Shown: positions 53,748 to 62,874 of the stretch, in pieces | Layout: the number at the start of each line of letters is the position of its first letter | How positions within the stretch are numbered: position 1 is the first letter of the stretch | DNA from: Nitrospirillum amazonense | Lineage (GTDB): Bacteria; Pseudomonadota; Alphaproteobacteria; Azospirillales; Azospirillaceae | Direction: 5' to 3' | Assembly: GCF_007828045.1 (NCBI RefSeq) | Contig: NZ_VITN01000001.1 | Span: 62,001-126,000 of the forward strand | Length of the DNA stretch: 64,000 nt | Program-made: the position numbers and the translations under genes | The notes under the pieces: model-generated | Told to the model about the DNA's origin: nothing | The model's database searches: none | Seen by the model: only the letters and a program-made list of their open reading frames with translations

Positions 53748-54902
53748 TCAATCGGCGGCAACCTTGTGATGATGCCCGTGCGCCTTGCCGGCCACCTTGC
53801 CCTTGGCGGCCTTGCCCGCCACCGTCACTCCCTTGGCGTGGGCATGGCCCTTGGATGCCGCATGGGCCGTCCCATGCCGGCCGGCGTGACCCGAGGCCAC
53901 GCGCTGGCGCGCGGCGGCGTGGCCGCGCCGCTGCACCGGGGCCACGGCGACGTGCACGGTGCGGGCCCGGCCGGCGTGGGCGACGCGGCCGGTGCCCCGG
54001 GCGCGGGCAACGCGGGTCAGGGGGCGGCCGGCGGCCAGCGCCACCAGCTTGGGGTCGGTGTCGCGGTTGGCGAAGGCGTTGTCCAGCAGGGTTTCCATCA
54101 GCTTGTCGCGGGTCTTGGCGCTGCTGCCGCCGAACACCACGCCGAACAGGCGGCGCCCGTCATGCACGGCGGAGGATACCAGGTTGGAACCGGAGGCGTT
54201 GGTGAAGCCGGTCTTCATGCCGTCCATGCCGGGGTAACGGTACATGAGGCGGTTGTGGCCGGTGAGGTGGCGTCCCTCGAAATCGAACTCGCGCGTGGCG
54301 AAGTAGTGATAGTCCTGGGGGAAGTCGCGGTGCAGGGCCATGGCCAGGCGCGACATGTCGCGCGCCGTCGTCACCTGCTCGCGATCAGGCAGGCCGGAAG
54401 CATTGCGGAACACGGTGTTGGTCATGCCCAGCTGGTGGGCCTTGTCCGTCATCATGCGGGCGAACACCTGTTCGCTGCCGCCGGCCAGGGCCTCGCCCAC
54501 CACGGTGGCGCCGTCGTTGGCGGAAATGACGATCATGCCCAGGACGCAGTCCTTGACGCTGACCGTCTGCCCAACCTCCAGCCCCAGCTTGGTCGGTTCC
54601 TTGTTGGCGGCGTTGCGCGACACCGGCAACTCATCCTCCCAATGCAGGCGCCCCTGGTGGATGGCCTCGAAGGTGAGGTAGAGCGTCATCATCTTGGTCA
54701 GCGACGCCGGATGGTTCTGCTCATCCGGGTTCACGGCGTTCAGCACCTCGCCCGTGCCGCCGTCGACCACCAGGGAGGCGTAGCCCGCCTGCGCCGGATG
54801 GGCCGCCCCCAAGCCGACGGCCACCGCCCCCAGCGCCGCGACGACGGCCCCCAGCCGGCCCAGAACACGCCGCGCCACCCCAATCGCCCCCTTGAAACCC
54901 AC
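53748..54902 (-). CDS. D-alanyl-D-alanine carboxypeptidase (PBP5/DacF-type) with basic tail
   Basis: 384 residues from GTG 54902 with AGGAG seven bases upstream. The signal peptide is LGRLGAVVAALGAVAVGLGA, cleavage near AQA-GYASL. S11 peptidase motifs are SxxK in NHPASLTKMMTLY, SxN in MIVISANDGATV and KTG in GMKTGFTNASGSN. It trims the terminal D-Ala of peptidoglycan stem peptides. After about residue 300 the usual C-terminal domain is replaced by a long Ala/Gly/His/Lys/Arg-rich low-complexity tail (RRGHAAARQRVASGHAGRHG, ending KAHGHHHKVAAD), which may bind anionic polymers or DNA. No membrane-anchoring helix is seen at the C-terminus. Confidence 0.9.
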   Translation of the reverse strand: MGFKGAIGVARRVLGRLGAVVAALGAVAVGLGAAHPAQAGYASLVVDGGTGEVLNAVNPDEQNHPASLTKMMTLYLTFEAIHQGRLHWEDELPVSRNAANKEPTKLGLEVGQTVSVKDCVLGMIVISANDGATVVGEALAGGSEQVFARMMTDKAHQLGMTNTVFRNASGLPDREQVTTARDMSRLAMALHRDFPQDYHYFATREFDFEGRHLTGHNRLMYRYPGMDGMKTGFTNASGSNLVSSAVHDGRRLFGVVFGGSSAKTRDKLMETLLDNAFANRDTDPKLVALAAGRPLTRVARARGTGRVAHAGRARTVHVAVAPVQRRGHAAARQRVASGHAGRHGTAHAASKGHAHAKGVTVAGKAAKGKVAGKAHGHHHKVAAD

Positions 54903-55273
54903 CGTGCCGCTCCTCTCGCCCCTAGGGAATGAAATACTGTCCCTAGGGGTAGAAGATTCAACGGATTCTGTCCAGGTATTGGGTGGGATAAAGATGACGC
55001 AACAAGATAAAGGGTGATTCACCCCTTGCCACCGTGCTCTCCCGCCCGGCTGCCGGCGCGGCGCTGCTGATCCTGGGCGTCGTCCTGGTCCGCCGATAGC
55101 GATCTGCCGGTGCCGCCGATGCGTGATATCGGAAAGCCCGATTTTACCGCCCTGTCCCCGCCTTCTAGTTTAGGGGCGTCATGGTTCGGAGGCCGGCGGA
55201 AAAAGCCCGCCCCGGACATGACAGGAGGATAACGGACCGGCGCCCGCGCCCGTCCCCAGGGAGGGTATGTGAC
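54903..55273. other. Intergenic region between divergent carboxypeptidase and MFS genes, no gene seen
   Basis: 371 bp. Promoters of both genes must lie here. A CCCTAGGG palindrome occurs at about 54922-54929 and a CCCTAGGGG near 54950, next to the carboxypeptidase leader. I find no convincing coding frame of useful length. Confidence 0.4.
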
Positions 55274-56485
55274 GTGGCTTCCAAAAGTCGGACGGCCGGC
55301 CTGCCGCAGGGCCTGGCGCTGCTACTGCCCAGCACGATGTCGGTGATGGGCGTCGTCGTGCTGGCACCGGTGTTGCCGCAAATGCTGGCGCATTTCAAGG
55401 ACATGCCCCAGGCCGATTACTGGGTGCCCATGATCCTGACGACACCGGCCCTGTGCGTGGCCCTGTTCTCCGCCCCCGCCGGCTGGCTGGCCGACCGCTT
55501 CGGCCGCCGCCGGCTGCTGATGCTGTCAATGCTGCTGTACGCCGTCTGTGGCGTCGCCCCGCTGGTCCTTGATGATTTCCGCGCCATCCTGGCCAGCCGC
55601 GTGGTGGTGGGGGTAACCGAGGCCGCCGTCATGACCCTGACCACCACCTTGATCGGCGACTACTTCAAGGGGCACCAGCGGGAGAAATGGCTGGCGCTGC
55701 AGACCGCCGTCGCCTCCATCTCCGCCGTGGCGCTATTCGTCATCGGCGGCGCGCTGGGCAGCATCAGCTGGCGGGCCCCTTTCGCCGTGTATGCCAGCAG
55801 CCTGCTTCTGCTGGCCGGCATCCACTTCTTCACCTGGGAGCCGGAGGAGACGGCGGACCTCCTCCAGCATCCCGAGGCGCACCGGAAGGTGGCCTTCCCA
55901 TGGGGGCGCCTGGGCGGCATCTGCGCCATCACCGCCTTTGCCGCCGTGCTGTTCTATACCGTGCAGGTGGACCTGTCCCTGGCGCTCACTGGCCGGGGCA
56001 TCACCGACCCCGCCGCCATCGGCGGAATGACGGCGGCGGCCAGCCTGGCGGTGCCGGTGGGCACCCTGGCCTTCCAACGCCTCTCCGGCCTGCCCGTGAC
56101 CGTGCTGTTGCTGATGGCCTTCGCCCTCTGCGGCGCGGGCTTCAGCGGCATGGCGTTGGCAACCGGCCCTGGGTGGCTGCTGGCCTCCGTGGCGCTGGCC
56201 CAGTTCGGCTGCGGCCTCATCCTGCCCACCCTGCTGACCTGGGCCCTGCGCGGCCTGGCGTTCGAGATCCGCGGCCGGGCCACCGGCCTGTGGCAGGCGT
56301 CCTTCTTCGTCGGGCAGTTCCTGAGCGCCTTCGTCGTCACCACCCTGTCTCATCGCTTCGGCGACATCTTCAGCGCTTTCCTGGGCCTGGCCATCGCCAG
56401 CGGCATCGCCGCCGTGTTGGCGCTGGGCGGTCTGGCACTCATGGGCAACCGCGCCCAGGGAGCAACCGCGCCCGGGGCGCGCTGA
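55274..56485 (+). CDS. MFS transporter
   Basis: 403 residues from GTG 55274, with AGGGAGGG eight bases upstream, about 12 TM segments. The MFS loop 2-3 motif is AGWLADRFGRRRLLMLSMLL; the TM4 region is ILASRVVVGVTEAAVMTLTT. A charged loop near the middle (EPEETADLLQHPEAHRKVAF) separates the two halves. The substrate cannot be told; the family includes drug and sugar exporters or importers. The FAD oxidoreductase is convergent 19 bp downstream. It is divergent from the carboxypeptidase. Confidence 0.9.
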   Translation: MASKSRTAGLPQGLALLLPSTMSVMGVVVLAPVLPQMLAHFKDMPQADYWVPMILTTPALCVALFSAPAGWLADRFGRRRLLMLSMLLYAVCGVAPLVLDDFRAILASRVVVGVTEAAVMTLTTTLIGDYFKGHQREKWLALQTAVASISAVALFVIGGALGSISWRAPFAVYASSLLLLAGIHFFTWEPEETADLLQHPEAHRKVAFPWGRLGGICAITAFAAVLFYTVQVDLSLALTGRGITDPAAIGGMTAAASLAVPVGTLAFQRLSGLPVTVLLLMAFALCGAGFSGMALATGPGWLLASVALAQFGCGLILPTLLTWALRGLAFEIRGRATGLWQASFFVGQFLSAFVVTTLSHRFGDIFSAFLGLAIASGIAAVLALGGLALMGNRAQGATAPGAR

Positions 56486-56504
56486 CGGTCCGGTCTTCCC
56501 TTAC

Positions 56505-57623
56505 TCATGCGTCCAGCAAATCGGCCACCGCCTCGCCGATGGCGAGCGAGGAGGTCAGCCCCGGGCTCTCGATGCCGAACAGGGCCACCAGGCCCGGCAG
56601 GCCGTGGACCGGCTGCCCGTCCAGGCGGAAGTCGGGCTGCGCCTCCCCGGGACCGTGGATCTTGGGCCGCACGCCGGCGTAGTCCGGCACCAGGGCGCCA
56701 TCCGGCAGGCCCGGCCAGAAACGGCGGATGTAGCGGTAGAAGCCGTCGGCGCGGCTGGGATCCACGCGATAGTCCGGCGCCTCGACATATTCCAGGTCGG
56801 GGCCGAAGCGCGCCTGCCCGCCCAGGTCGCGGCGATAGTGCACGCCCAAGGCGCCGGGTATCGGCGGCGGATAGACCAGGCGCTTGAACGGAGCCCGGCC
56901 ATTGAGCGCGAAATAGCTGCCCTTGCCGTAGTGCGCCCGGGGGATCAGGTCGGCCGGGAAGCCCTCAATACGGGCCGCCACATCCTGGGCCGACAGGCCC
57001 GGCGCCGTCACCAGCAGACGGGTGGTGACGGTGGTGGGGTCGCGCCCACCCGTGCGCACGGCGAAACCGCCGCCTTCCAGTGGTGTCGCCCCCAACACCG
57101 GCGTGCCGGTGACGACGGCGCCGTCCCGCCCCTCGATCTCCCCGCGCAGCGCCACCATGTAGCCGTGGCTGTCGAAGATGCCGCTCTCGGGCGAGACCAG
57201 GGCGGCCACGGCGCGCAAGTCCGGCTCCAGCGCGTGGACCTCCGCCGCGCTCAACCAGCACATGCCTTCCACGTCGTTGATCCGGGCCTGGTTCAGAATG
57301 CCCTCCAGCCGGGGCAACTCCGCCTCTTCCGTCGCCACCACCAGCTTGCCGCACTTGTCATAGGTGACGCCGTGGGCGTCCAGGAAGGGGTACAGCATCC
57401 GCCGCCCGGCGACGCAGAACCGCGCCCGCAGCGAGCCCGTGGGGTAGTAGAGCCCCCCATGCGCCACCTCGGAATTACGGGACGACACGCCCTGGCCGAT
57501 GGCGTCCTCCGCCTCCAGCACCGCGACGGTCAGGCCGCGCAGGGCCAGGGCGCGGCCGCAGGCCAGACCCACCGCCCCCGCCCCCACAACGATCGCGTCG
57601 AAATCCGAGTCCGCGCCGGCCAT
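56505..57623 (-). CDS. FAD-dependent oxidoreductase, LhgO-like (L-2-hydroxyglutarate dehydrogenase family)
   Basis: 372 residues. The N-terminal Rossmann FAD motif is DAIVVGAGAVGLACGRALAL, then the conserved SSRNSEVAHGGLYYPTGSLR typical of the 2-hydroxyglutarate oxidase/DAO group. Later blocks are YDKCGKLVVATEEAELPRLE, HYGKGSYFALNGRAPFKRLV and the C-terminal ALFGIESPGLTSSLAIGEAV, which closes the FAD site. It probably oxidises a 2-hydroxy acid such as L-2-hydroxyglutarate and passes electrons to the membrane quinone pool. AGGAG lies upstream of ATG 57623. No metabolic partner is adjacent. Confidence 0.9.
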   Translation of the reverse strand: MAGADSDFDAIVVGAGAVGLACGRALALRGLTVAVLEAEDAIGQGVSSRNSEVAHGGLYYPTGSLRARFCVAGRRMLYPFLDAHGVTYDKCGKLVVATEEAELPRLEGILNQARINDVEGMCWLSAAEVHALEPDLRAVAALVSPESGIFDSHGYMVALRGEIEGRDGAVVTGTPVLGATPLEGGGFAVRTGGRDPTTVTTRLLVTAPGLSAQDVAARIEGFPADLIPRAHYGKGSYFALNGRAPFKRLVYPPPIPGALGVHYRRDLGGQARFGPDLEYVEAPDYRVDPSRADGFYRYIRRFWPGLPDGALVPDYAGVRPKIHGPGEAQPDFRLDGQPVHGLPGLVALFGIESPGLTSSLAIGEAVADLLDA

Positions 57624-57896
57624 GCCCTGCTCCTATCCTGCACTCAGGGTCAAATCTGCCCGGACGGTGCGGCGTCGCGCAATGCCGCAGGCATAAACAC
57701 CGCCCCAAACCTTTTGGAAGGGTCAAACCTTTAAGATAATTGCCGGCCCCGGGGGCCGGGGCGTATTACCTTGCGTCGGGTTCGTTTACCTGCCGGAAAT
57801 ATCCGCAGGCCATACTGGATGCTGTTGGCGCATGGGCTATGAGGTTGGAAGCATGGGGTTGAGCACGGCTTGCCGCGGCGGCCTTCGGGGCAGGAC

Positions 57897-59480
57897 ATGA
57901 CCCCGGCGGAAGAGGATCGTGCCCGCACGCTGACCGACCTGGTGGACCGGCTGTCGCCCGAGGCCGCGCGCAAACTGTTCGAAGAGGTCGACTCCAGCCC
58001 GGACCAGAGCCGGGCCATGGTGCGCCGCGCCCTGATCCAGAAGCTGAACGCCCAGCGCCAGGCCCATGCCCGGCGCCAGTTTACCCAGCTGTTCGAACCC
58101 TTCCTGACCAGCGACCCCTGGCTGCTGCGGGAGGAATTCCACTGCCCCGGCAGCATCCACCCGCTGGACGTGGGCGGCCTGTGGTCCGCCCTGGCCGCCA
58201 AGCCGCTGGCGCCGCTGAGCCGCTCGGTGGATGAGACCCTGTCGGCCCTGGCCCAGGAACAACCGCTGTTCGTGGTGCTGCGCACGCCCAAGGCCCTGGC
58301 CCTGCGTGAGGAACTGCGTGTGGCCGCCGCCGCGCGGCTGTCACAAACCCTGCAGGACAAGGCCGCCACCAGGGATTTGCTGGAGGCGATGAACGCTTGG
58401 CGCCGGACGGAGGCGACGCGTAAGAACCTTGGGGTGGTGCCCCGCCCCCTGATGCTGGCCGACCTGTCGCTGCTGTACACGCTGCTGGAGAATGGCGGTC
58501 CCTATTCCCGTCTGGTCATGGGCCTGAATGGCGATGACGACAATGGCGGGGCCGACGGGGCCGCCGCCGTGCTGTCCTTCCAGGCGCCGGGCGTGCCGGC
58601 GGCCCAGGCCAACCAGCTGACCCTGCTGATGCCCCTGGTGCTGTTGAACCGCCACCGCGCCTATCGGCAGATGAGCGGCTATCTGGTGCAGGGCCCCACC
58701 GACTGGCAGCCGGTGCTGCTGTCGGCCCTGGTGCGCCACCTGGCCCGCACCTGCCAGGTCCTGGCCGATGAGCTGGGCGCCCTGGCCGGCGCCGGCGAGG
58801 TGGCCCGCCGCCCCCTGGTCGTCGCCTCGGAACGCCGGGAACTGCTGGAGCGGGAGCTGGTCTACCTGGATGACCTGCTGACCCTGTTCGACGAATTCGA
58901 CCTGCTGCGCGACGGCCGCGAGGCCAGCCTGGCCCACGGCAACCTGGACACCATGATCAAGAAGGTGGAGGGCGCGCTGTACCCCTACCTGTCCATGCGC
59001 GTGTCGGTCACGGCCCATGCCAAAGGCCGGATGGCGCTGGACCATGCCGCGCTGGCCTGGGCGCTGGGCTACACCATGCGCTGGCGCAACACCCTGACGC
59101 GCAGCCTGCATTGGGGCACCCGCTACAGCGATTTCCGCGAGCGGCTGGTGGAGGACCTGACGAACGCCTACCGCGCCGCCTTCTCCCGCACCGAGGCGGG
59201 CGACAGCCGGGAGCGGCTGGGCCAGGCCGTGCGCGCGGCGGAGCTGTCACAGGCCGTGGGCGCCGATTTGCGCGAAAGCATGACCCTGCTGGACCAGGGG
59301 CTGGTGCAGACGGCCACCGACCGCCTGCGCGACGCCACGCCCATGACCGGCGCCGAGATGGCCCTGATCACCACCCTGCTGGCCAAGGCGCAGAATGAGT
59401 TGCGCCGCACCAAGCACTGGCGCGACGCCAACTTGGTGAACTTCGTCACCCTGGCGGAAAGCCGCGGGCTGAAAGGCTGA
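57897..59480 (+). CDS. Conserved-looking helical protein of unknown function
   Basis: 527 residues from ATG 57897 (CAGGAC upstream); a TTG start at 57870 is possible. There is no signal peptide or membrane segment. It is rich in Leu and charged residues and looks all-helical, with coiled-coil-like stretches (RRALIQKLNAQRQAHARRQF, RRELLERELVYLDDLLTLFD). Segments such as HCPGSIHPLDVGGLWSALA near residue 85, and TMRWRNTLTRSLHWGTRYSD near residue 400, look conserved but match no family I know. It is convergent with the MsrQ-like gene, stops 3 bp apart. Possibly a large cytoplasmic scaffold or regulatory protein. Confidence 0.75.
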   Translation: MTPAEEDRARTLTDLVDRLSPEAARKLFEEVDSSPDQSRAMVRRALIQKLNAQRQAHARRQFTQLFEPFLTSDPWLLREEFHCPGSIHPLDVGGLWSALAAKPLAPLSRSVDETLSALAQEQPLFVVLRTPKALALREELRVAAAARLSQTLQDKAATRDLLEAMNAWRRTEATRKNLGVVPRPLMLADLSLLYTLLENGGPYSRLVMGLNGDDDNGGADGAAAVLSFQAPGVPAAQANQLTLLMPLVLLNRHRAYRQMSGYLVQGPTDWQPVLLSALVRHLARTCQVLADELGALAGAGEVARRPLVVASERRELLERELVYLDDLLTLFDEFDLLRDGREASLAHGNLDTMIKKVEGALYPYLSMRVSVTAHAKGRMALDHAALAWALGYTMRWRNTLTRSLHWGTRYSDFRERLVEDLTNAYRAAFSRTEAGDSRERLGQAVRAAELSQAVGADLRESMTLLDQGLVQTATDRLRDATPMTGAEMALITTLLAKAQNELRRTKHWRDANLVNFVTLAESRGLKG

Positions 59481-59483
59481 GGC

Positions 59484-60344
59484 CTACGCCCGCGCCAGTC
59501 GGCGCGCGCGCTGCTTCAGGTCGCCCGCCACGGACGCCAGGGTCAGACCCAGACCGCCGGCCAGCACATACCAAGCCGGGCGGATGCCGACATCCAGGTC
59601 AAAACTGAGGTTGGCCTCCAGGATCAGATCCGGCGGCAGGTGGCGCACGGCCCAGAAGCCCAGTGCCTCCGCCCCCGCCGTGGCCACGGCCACCAGGACG
59701 CTGAGGCCCAGCAGGACGGGGATGGAGCGGGCCTGCCCATCGGGCAGCACGCGGTTCAGCAGGCGATAGGCCAACAGCCAGGCCAGCCAGCCGGCCATCA
59801 GGGTCGGCACCGTCACGTCGGCCTTTTCCTGCAGGAAATAGTGGATCAGGCCCAGGATGGCGATGGGGTAGACCAAAGCGTGCAGCCGGCGCCAACGCGG
59901 GCCGCCCAGCCGCTTGATCATACCGTCAGTGGAGGTGACGCCCAGCGCCACCAGGCCCAGCAGCGCCACGAACCCGATGGTGAGATAGATGCGCCGCGCG
60001 ATCTCCGACGCGATGTGCAGAAGGTCCGGCGATTGGTCGGCGGCATAGCCGCCCAGATGCACCACGGCATAGAGGCAGGCGGCCACGCCGATGCGCCGCC
60101 GCACCGTGACCAGCGCCGGCCAACGGGCGATGCGCGCCAGCGGTGTCACCAGCAGCGACAGCAGCAGGAAGCGAAAGGTCCACACCCCCACCTGGTGGAT
60201 GAAGGCGGTGTAGGGCCGGGGCCCCAGCTGGCCCATGACCGCGTCATAACCGATGAGGACCATGGGCAGGCACAGGCCCGCCAGCACCAGCGTCATCAGC
60301 CAGGAATAGCGGCCGGCCCGGTCCTGCCACAGACGCCAGTTCAT
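59484..60344 (-). CDS. msrQ: MsrQ-like heme-binding membrane protein (ferric-reductase fold)
   Basis: 286 residues with about six TM helices. Heme-ligand candidates of the ferric-reductase-like transmembrane domain are visible: His in AFIHQVGVWTFRFLLLSLLV, His in LYAVVHLGGYAADQ, and His in RRLHALVYPIAILGLIHYFL. MsrQ passes quinol electrons to the periplasmic methionine sulfoxide reductase MsrP. No msrP is next to it here. The C-terminal about 90 residues with extra hydrophobic helices are longer than in E. coli MsrQ (about 211 residues). The ribosome site before ATG 60344 is weak. Confidence 0.85.
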   Translation of the reverse strand: MNWRLWQDRAGRYSWLMTLVLAGLCLPMVLIGYDAVMGQLGPRPYTAFIHQVGVWTFRFLLLSLLVTPLARIARWPALVTVRRRIGVAACLYAVVHLGGYAADQSPDLLHIASEIARRIYLTIGFVALLGLVALGVTSTDGMIKRLGGPRWRRLHALVYPIAILGLIHYFLQEKADVTVPTLMAGWLAWLLAYRLLNRVLPDGQARSIPVLLGLSVLVAVATAGAEALGFWAVRHLPPDLILEANLSFDLDVGIRPAWYVLAGGLGLTLASVAGDLKQRARRLARA

Positions 60345-60588
60345 GCCCGGCCCCCGGGGAAGCCGCTGCGATATGCAATACTGTTTGCAAAATTGACAGC
60401 AACAGTATCGGGCATCATCGTTGCATAACGCATTATCTTCGCCTTTTCAGAGGGATAGACCGAACCATCATCCCTAATTAATTGCTTACGTACCGTACCG
60501 CACGCGGCCATCTGCCGCAGCTGGCCCGGTCCTTGCGTTAACCATCGCCAAAACGGGCTTTAAGCCCATCGGAACCGAGGACCACTTC

Positions 60589-61050
60589 ATGACCCGCCTG
60601 CTGACAGCCCTGATCCTGGGCTGCCTGGCCTGGACCGCCGCCATTGCGCCGGCCCGCGCCGCCACCGCCAAGAACACCATCGGCCTGAAGGCCACCGTCG
60701 TCACCGCCTGCACCGTGGATGTCACCGACCTGGGTATCGCCCTGGATGTGGTGGGCGGGGAGACCAAGCGCCAGGTGGGCAGCGTGGTTGAAAACTGCAA
60801 CGATGCCAAGGGCTACACCATCACGGTCAACTCCGCCAACAATGGCAAGCTGCAGTCGGGCAAGAACACGGTCACCTTCACCACTCTCTACGACGGCACC
60901 ACCGGCAACGGCAGCGGCAGCGTCTCCGTCACCCGGTCCAAGGCCACCTTCGCCAAGACGGCCGCCCTGGCCGTGACCATCGCCGGCAACGCCAAGACCA
61001 TCGCCGGCCACTACACCGACACCCTGACGGTGACCATCAAGGCGAAGTAA
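60589..61050 (+). CDS. Secreted spore-coat-U/CsuA-like protein (pilin-fold)
   Basis: 153 residues with a signal peptide (LLTALILGCLAWTAAIAPAR, cleavage near ARA-ATAKN). The mature domain has TVVTACTVDVTDLGIALDVV at the N-terminus, two Cys (ACTVD, VENCNDAKG) that may pair, and a C-terminal strand YTDTLTVTIKAK, as in the SCPU/CsuA-B pilin-related family. Those proteins are usually made with a chaperone and usher; neither is visible nearby, so this may be a stand-alone surface or periplasmic protein. GAGGA lies upstream of the ATG. Confidence 0.75.
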   Translation: MTRLLTALILGCLAWTAAIAPARAATAKNTIGLKATVVTACTVDVTDLGIALDVVGGETKRQVGSVVENCNDAKGYTITVNSANNGKLQSGKNTVTFTTLYDGTTGNGSGSVSVTRSKATFAKTAALAVTIAGNAKTIAGHYTDTLTVTIKAK

Positions 61051-61156
61051 AGCGGCGGGCCCTGGCCGCCCGCCTGCACAAAATCTGCACAGAAGACGCT
61101 GGATATCTGCTGACCGGCGCCCCCAGGGCTGCACGGTCGCATCGCATAACGGCGGC

Positions 61157-61333
61157 ATGACACCCGCCGGAACCCCACCCCTGCCCCCCCCATCCGCGCC
61201 ACTGCCGCCGGCCCAGCTTCCCGTTGGCGTCCTGCGCGACGGCTGGTGGCTGGCGGCGAACCCGCGCCCGGGATCCTGGGGCCCGACGGCCGTCATCCTG
61301 CCCTTCAAGACCAGGAAGACCCCGGCCCCATGA
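61157..61333 (+). CDS. Small ORF overlapping the DUF4173 gene start
   Basis: 58 residues: a Pro-rich start (MTPAGTPPLPPPSAPLPPAQ), then LPVGVLRDGWWLAANPRPGS and WGPTAVILPFKTRKTPAP. Its stop codon overlaps the DUF4173 start (ATGA), the arrangement used throughout this window for coupled genes, which supports real translation. No signal peptide or TM segment is seen. I do not recognise a family. It would be the first gene of the run small ORF > DUF4173 > response regulator > kinase. Confidence 0.55.
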   Translation: MTPAGTPPLPPPSAPLPPAQLPVGVLRDGWWLAANPRPGSWGPTAVILPFKTRKTPAP

Positions 61334-62874
61334 CCAACACCATCCCCGTCCCAGCCGCCGGCGCGACACCTGGCGGCGGCGGCCCCGGCTTGCCTACCCC
61401 TCACCCGTCCAGCGGCATCGTTCTGGCCGGCCTGGCGACCCTGGCCACCGCCCTGTTCTACGACGCACCGCTGGGCGTCGCCCTGCCCGCTTTCCTGGTC
61501 CTGCTCTTCGGCGGGGCGTTGCTGGTGAATCCGCCGGTGGGCGGCATGGGCCGATGGGCGACGGCGGCGATCACGCTGGTGGCCGTGCTGGCGCTGCTGG
61601 TCGATGCCGTCACGCCGCTGTCGCTGCTGCTGGCTATTCCGGCGATAGCCGCTTGCCTGCTCCACCTGACGGGGCGCTGGCCGGCCGGCCTGGACGGCAG
61701 GGTACGGTCCGTGGGCGCCATGCTGGTGCTGGGCCCCTGGCGGCTGGGGCGCGACAGCCTGGCGTCCCTGGAGTGGGGAGTGAACCATCTCCGGCGCAGC
61801 GCCATCGTCGCCGCGGCCGCCCGCTGGGTCCTGCCCCTGGGTCTCGGCCTGATCTTCTGTCTGCTGTTCATCACGGCCAACCCAGTGCTGGGCCTGTGGG
61901 TGGATCGCCTGCCTCTGGCCTTCCTGGGGGACATCGACGCCGGCCGCATCGTCTTCTGGATGATGGCCCTGGCCCTGCTGTGGCCCTTCGTCAAGGTCGC
62001 CGGTCTGGCCGGCCATGTCCCGGCGTCGGCCCTGGCGGGGCGGGATGGGGGGCCGGACGATCCCGTGCTGGCCCTGCTGCTGTCACCGGCCACGGTGGTG
62101 CGGGCGCTGGCCCTGTTCAACGCCCTGTTCGCCCTGCAATCGGCGATGGACGTCTACTATCTCTGGACCGGCCACGACCTGCCGGAGGGCGTGACCTACG
62201 CGGCCTACGCCCACCAAGGGACCTATCCCCTGGTCCTGACCGCCCTGCTGGCCGCCCTGTTCGTGCTGGTGGCGCTGGAACGGCCGCCGGTGACCGGCAC
62301 CGTGCGCCGCCTGATCGTCGCCTGGATCGCGCAGAACATCCTGCTGGTGTTGTCGGCCATGCTGCGCCTGGCCGCCTATGTGGCTGCCTATTCCCTGACC
62401 GGGCTGCGCCTGGCCGCTTTCCTGTGGATGGCCCTGGTGGCGGTGGGCCTGGGCCTGATCCTGACGCGCATGACGCTGGGCCGGTCCAACCGCTGGCTGG
62501 TGGGCGCCAATCTGGCCGCGACCGTGGCCCTGTTGTACGGCGCCGCCTGGACCAATATCCCGGCCCTGATCGCCAATTACAACGTGGACCATTGCCGGGA
62601 GGCGGCAGGCGGTGGGCCCGACCTGGACTGGACGTATCTGGGCCGCCTGGGGCCGCAGGCCATCCCGGCGCTGGACCGCTACATCACCCTGCCACTGCAC
62701 AGCCGGGCCGACGCCGGCGATGTCTCCGGCGCGAACGTCGAGGCCCTGCGCCGCAGTCTGGCGCAGCGCTTCCTGACCCGCCACGCCGACTGGCGCAGCT
62801 GGACCGTGCGCGATCAGGGCTTGCGGGACTATCTGGCCGCCCATCCAGATGGTATCGATCACGAAGGCCAGTAA
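61330..62874 (+). CDS. DUF4173-family polytopic membrane protein
   Basis: 514 residues from ATG 61330. There are about ten hydrophobic segments, e.g. LGVALPAFLVLLFGGALLV and WVLPLGLGLIFCLLFITANP. Family blocks are LQSAMDVYYLWTGHDLPEGV, TYAAYAHQGTYPLVLTALLA, and YVAAYSLTGLRLAAFLWMAL. A soluble tail of about 100 residues follows (HCREAAGGGPDLDWTYLGRL to the end). Function is unknown. The stop TAA overlaps the start of the response regulator (TAATG). Coupling with a two-component pair suggests it senses or relays a membrane signal, or is itself under their control. Confidence 0.88.
   Translation: MTNTIPVPAAGATPGGGGPGLPTPHPSSGIVLAGLATLATALFYDAPLGVALPAFLVLLFGGALLVNPPVGGMGRWATAAITLVAVLALLVDAVTPLSLLLAIPAIAACLLHLTGRWPAGLDGRVRSVGAMLVLGPWRLGRDSLASLEWGVNHLRRSAIVAAAARWVLPLGLGLIFCLLFITANPVLGLWVDRLPLAFLGDIDAGRIVFWMMALALLWPFVKVAGLAGHVPASALAGRDGGPDDPVLALLLSPATVVRALALFNALFALQSAMDVYYLWTGHDLPEGVTYAAYAHQGTYPLVLTALLAALFVLVALERPPVTGTVRRLIVAWIAQNILLVLSAMLRLAAYVAAYSLTGLRLAAFLWMALVAVGLGLILTRMTLGRSNRWLVGANLAATVALLYGAAWTNIPALIANYNVDHCREAAGGGPDLDWTYLGRLGPQAIPALDRYITLPLHSRADAGDVSGANVEALRRSLAQRFLTRHADWRSWTVRDQGLRDYLAAHPDGIDHEGQ

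Noticed and set aside
55031-55100. Short plus-strand peptide ending in a hydrophobic stretch and two Arg, like a PEP-CTERM tail
   Set aside because: Only 21 codons from the nearest GTG, no PEP motif and no upstream coding frame joined to it.
60484-60497. TACGTA near 60487 as another operator of the LacI-type regulator
   Set aside because: It lacks the flanking A/T of ATACGTAT, is single, and lies before an unrelated secreted-protein gene.
61050-61075. Hairpin after the spore-coat-U-like gene as a terminator
   Set aside because: The stem is only about 6 bp with no T-run, so I could not support it.
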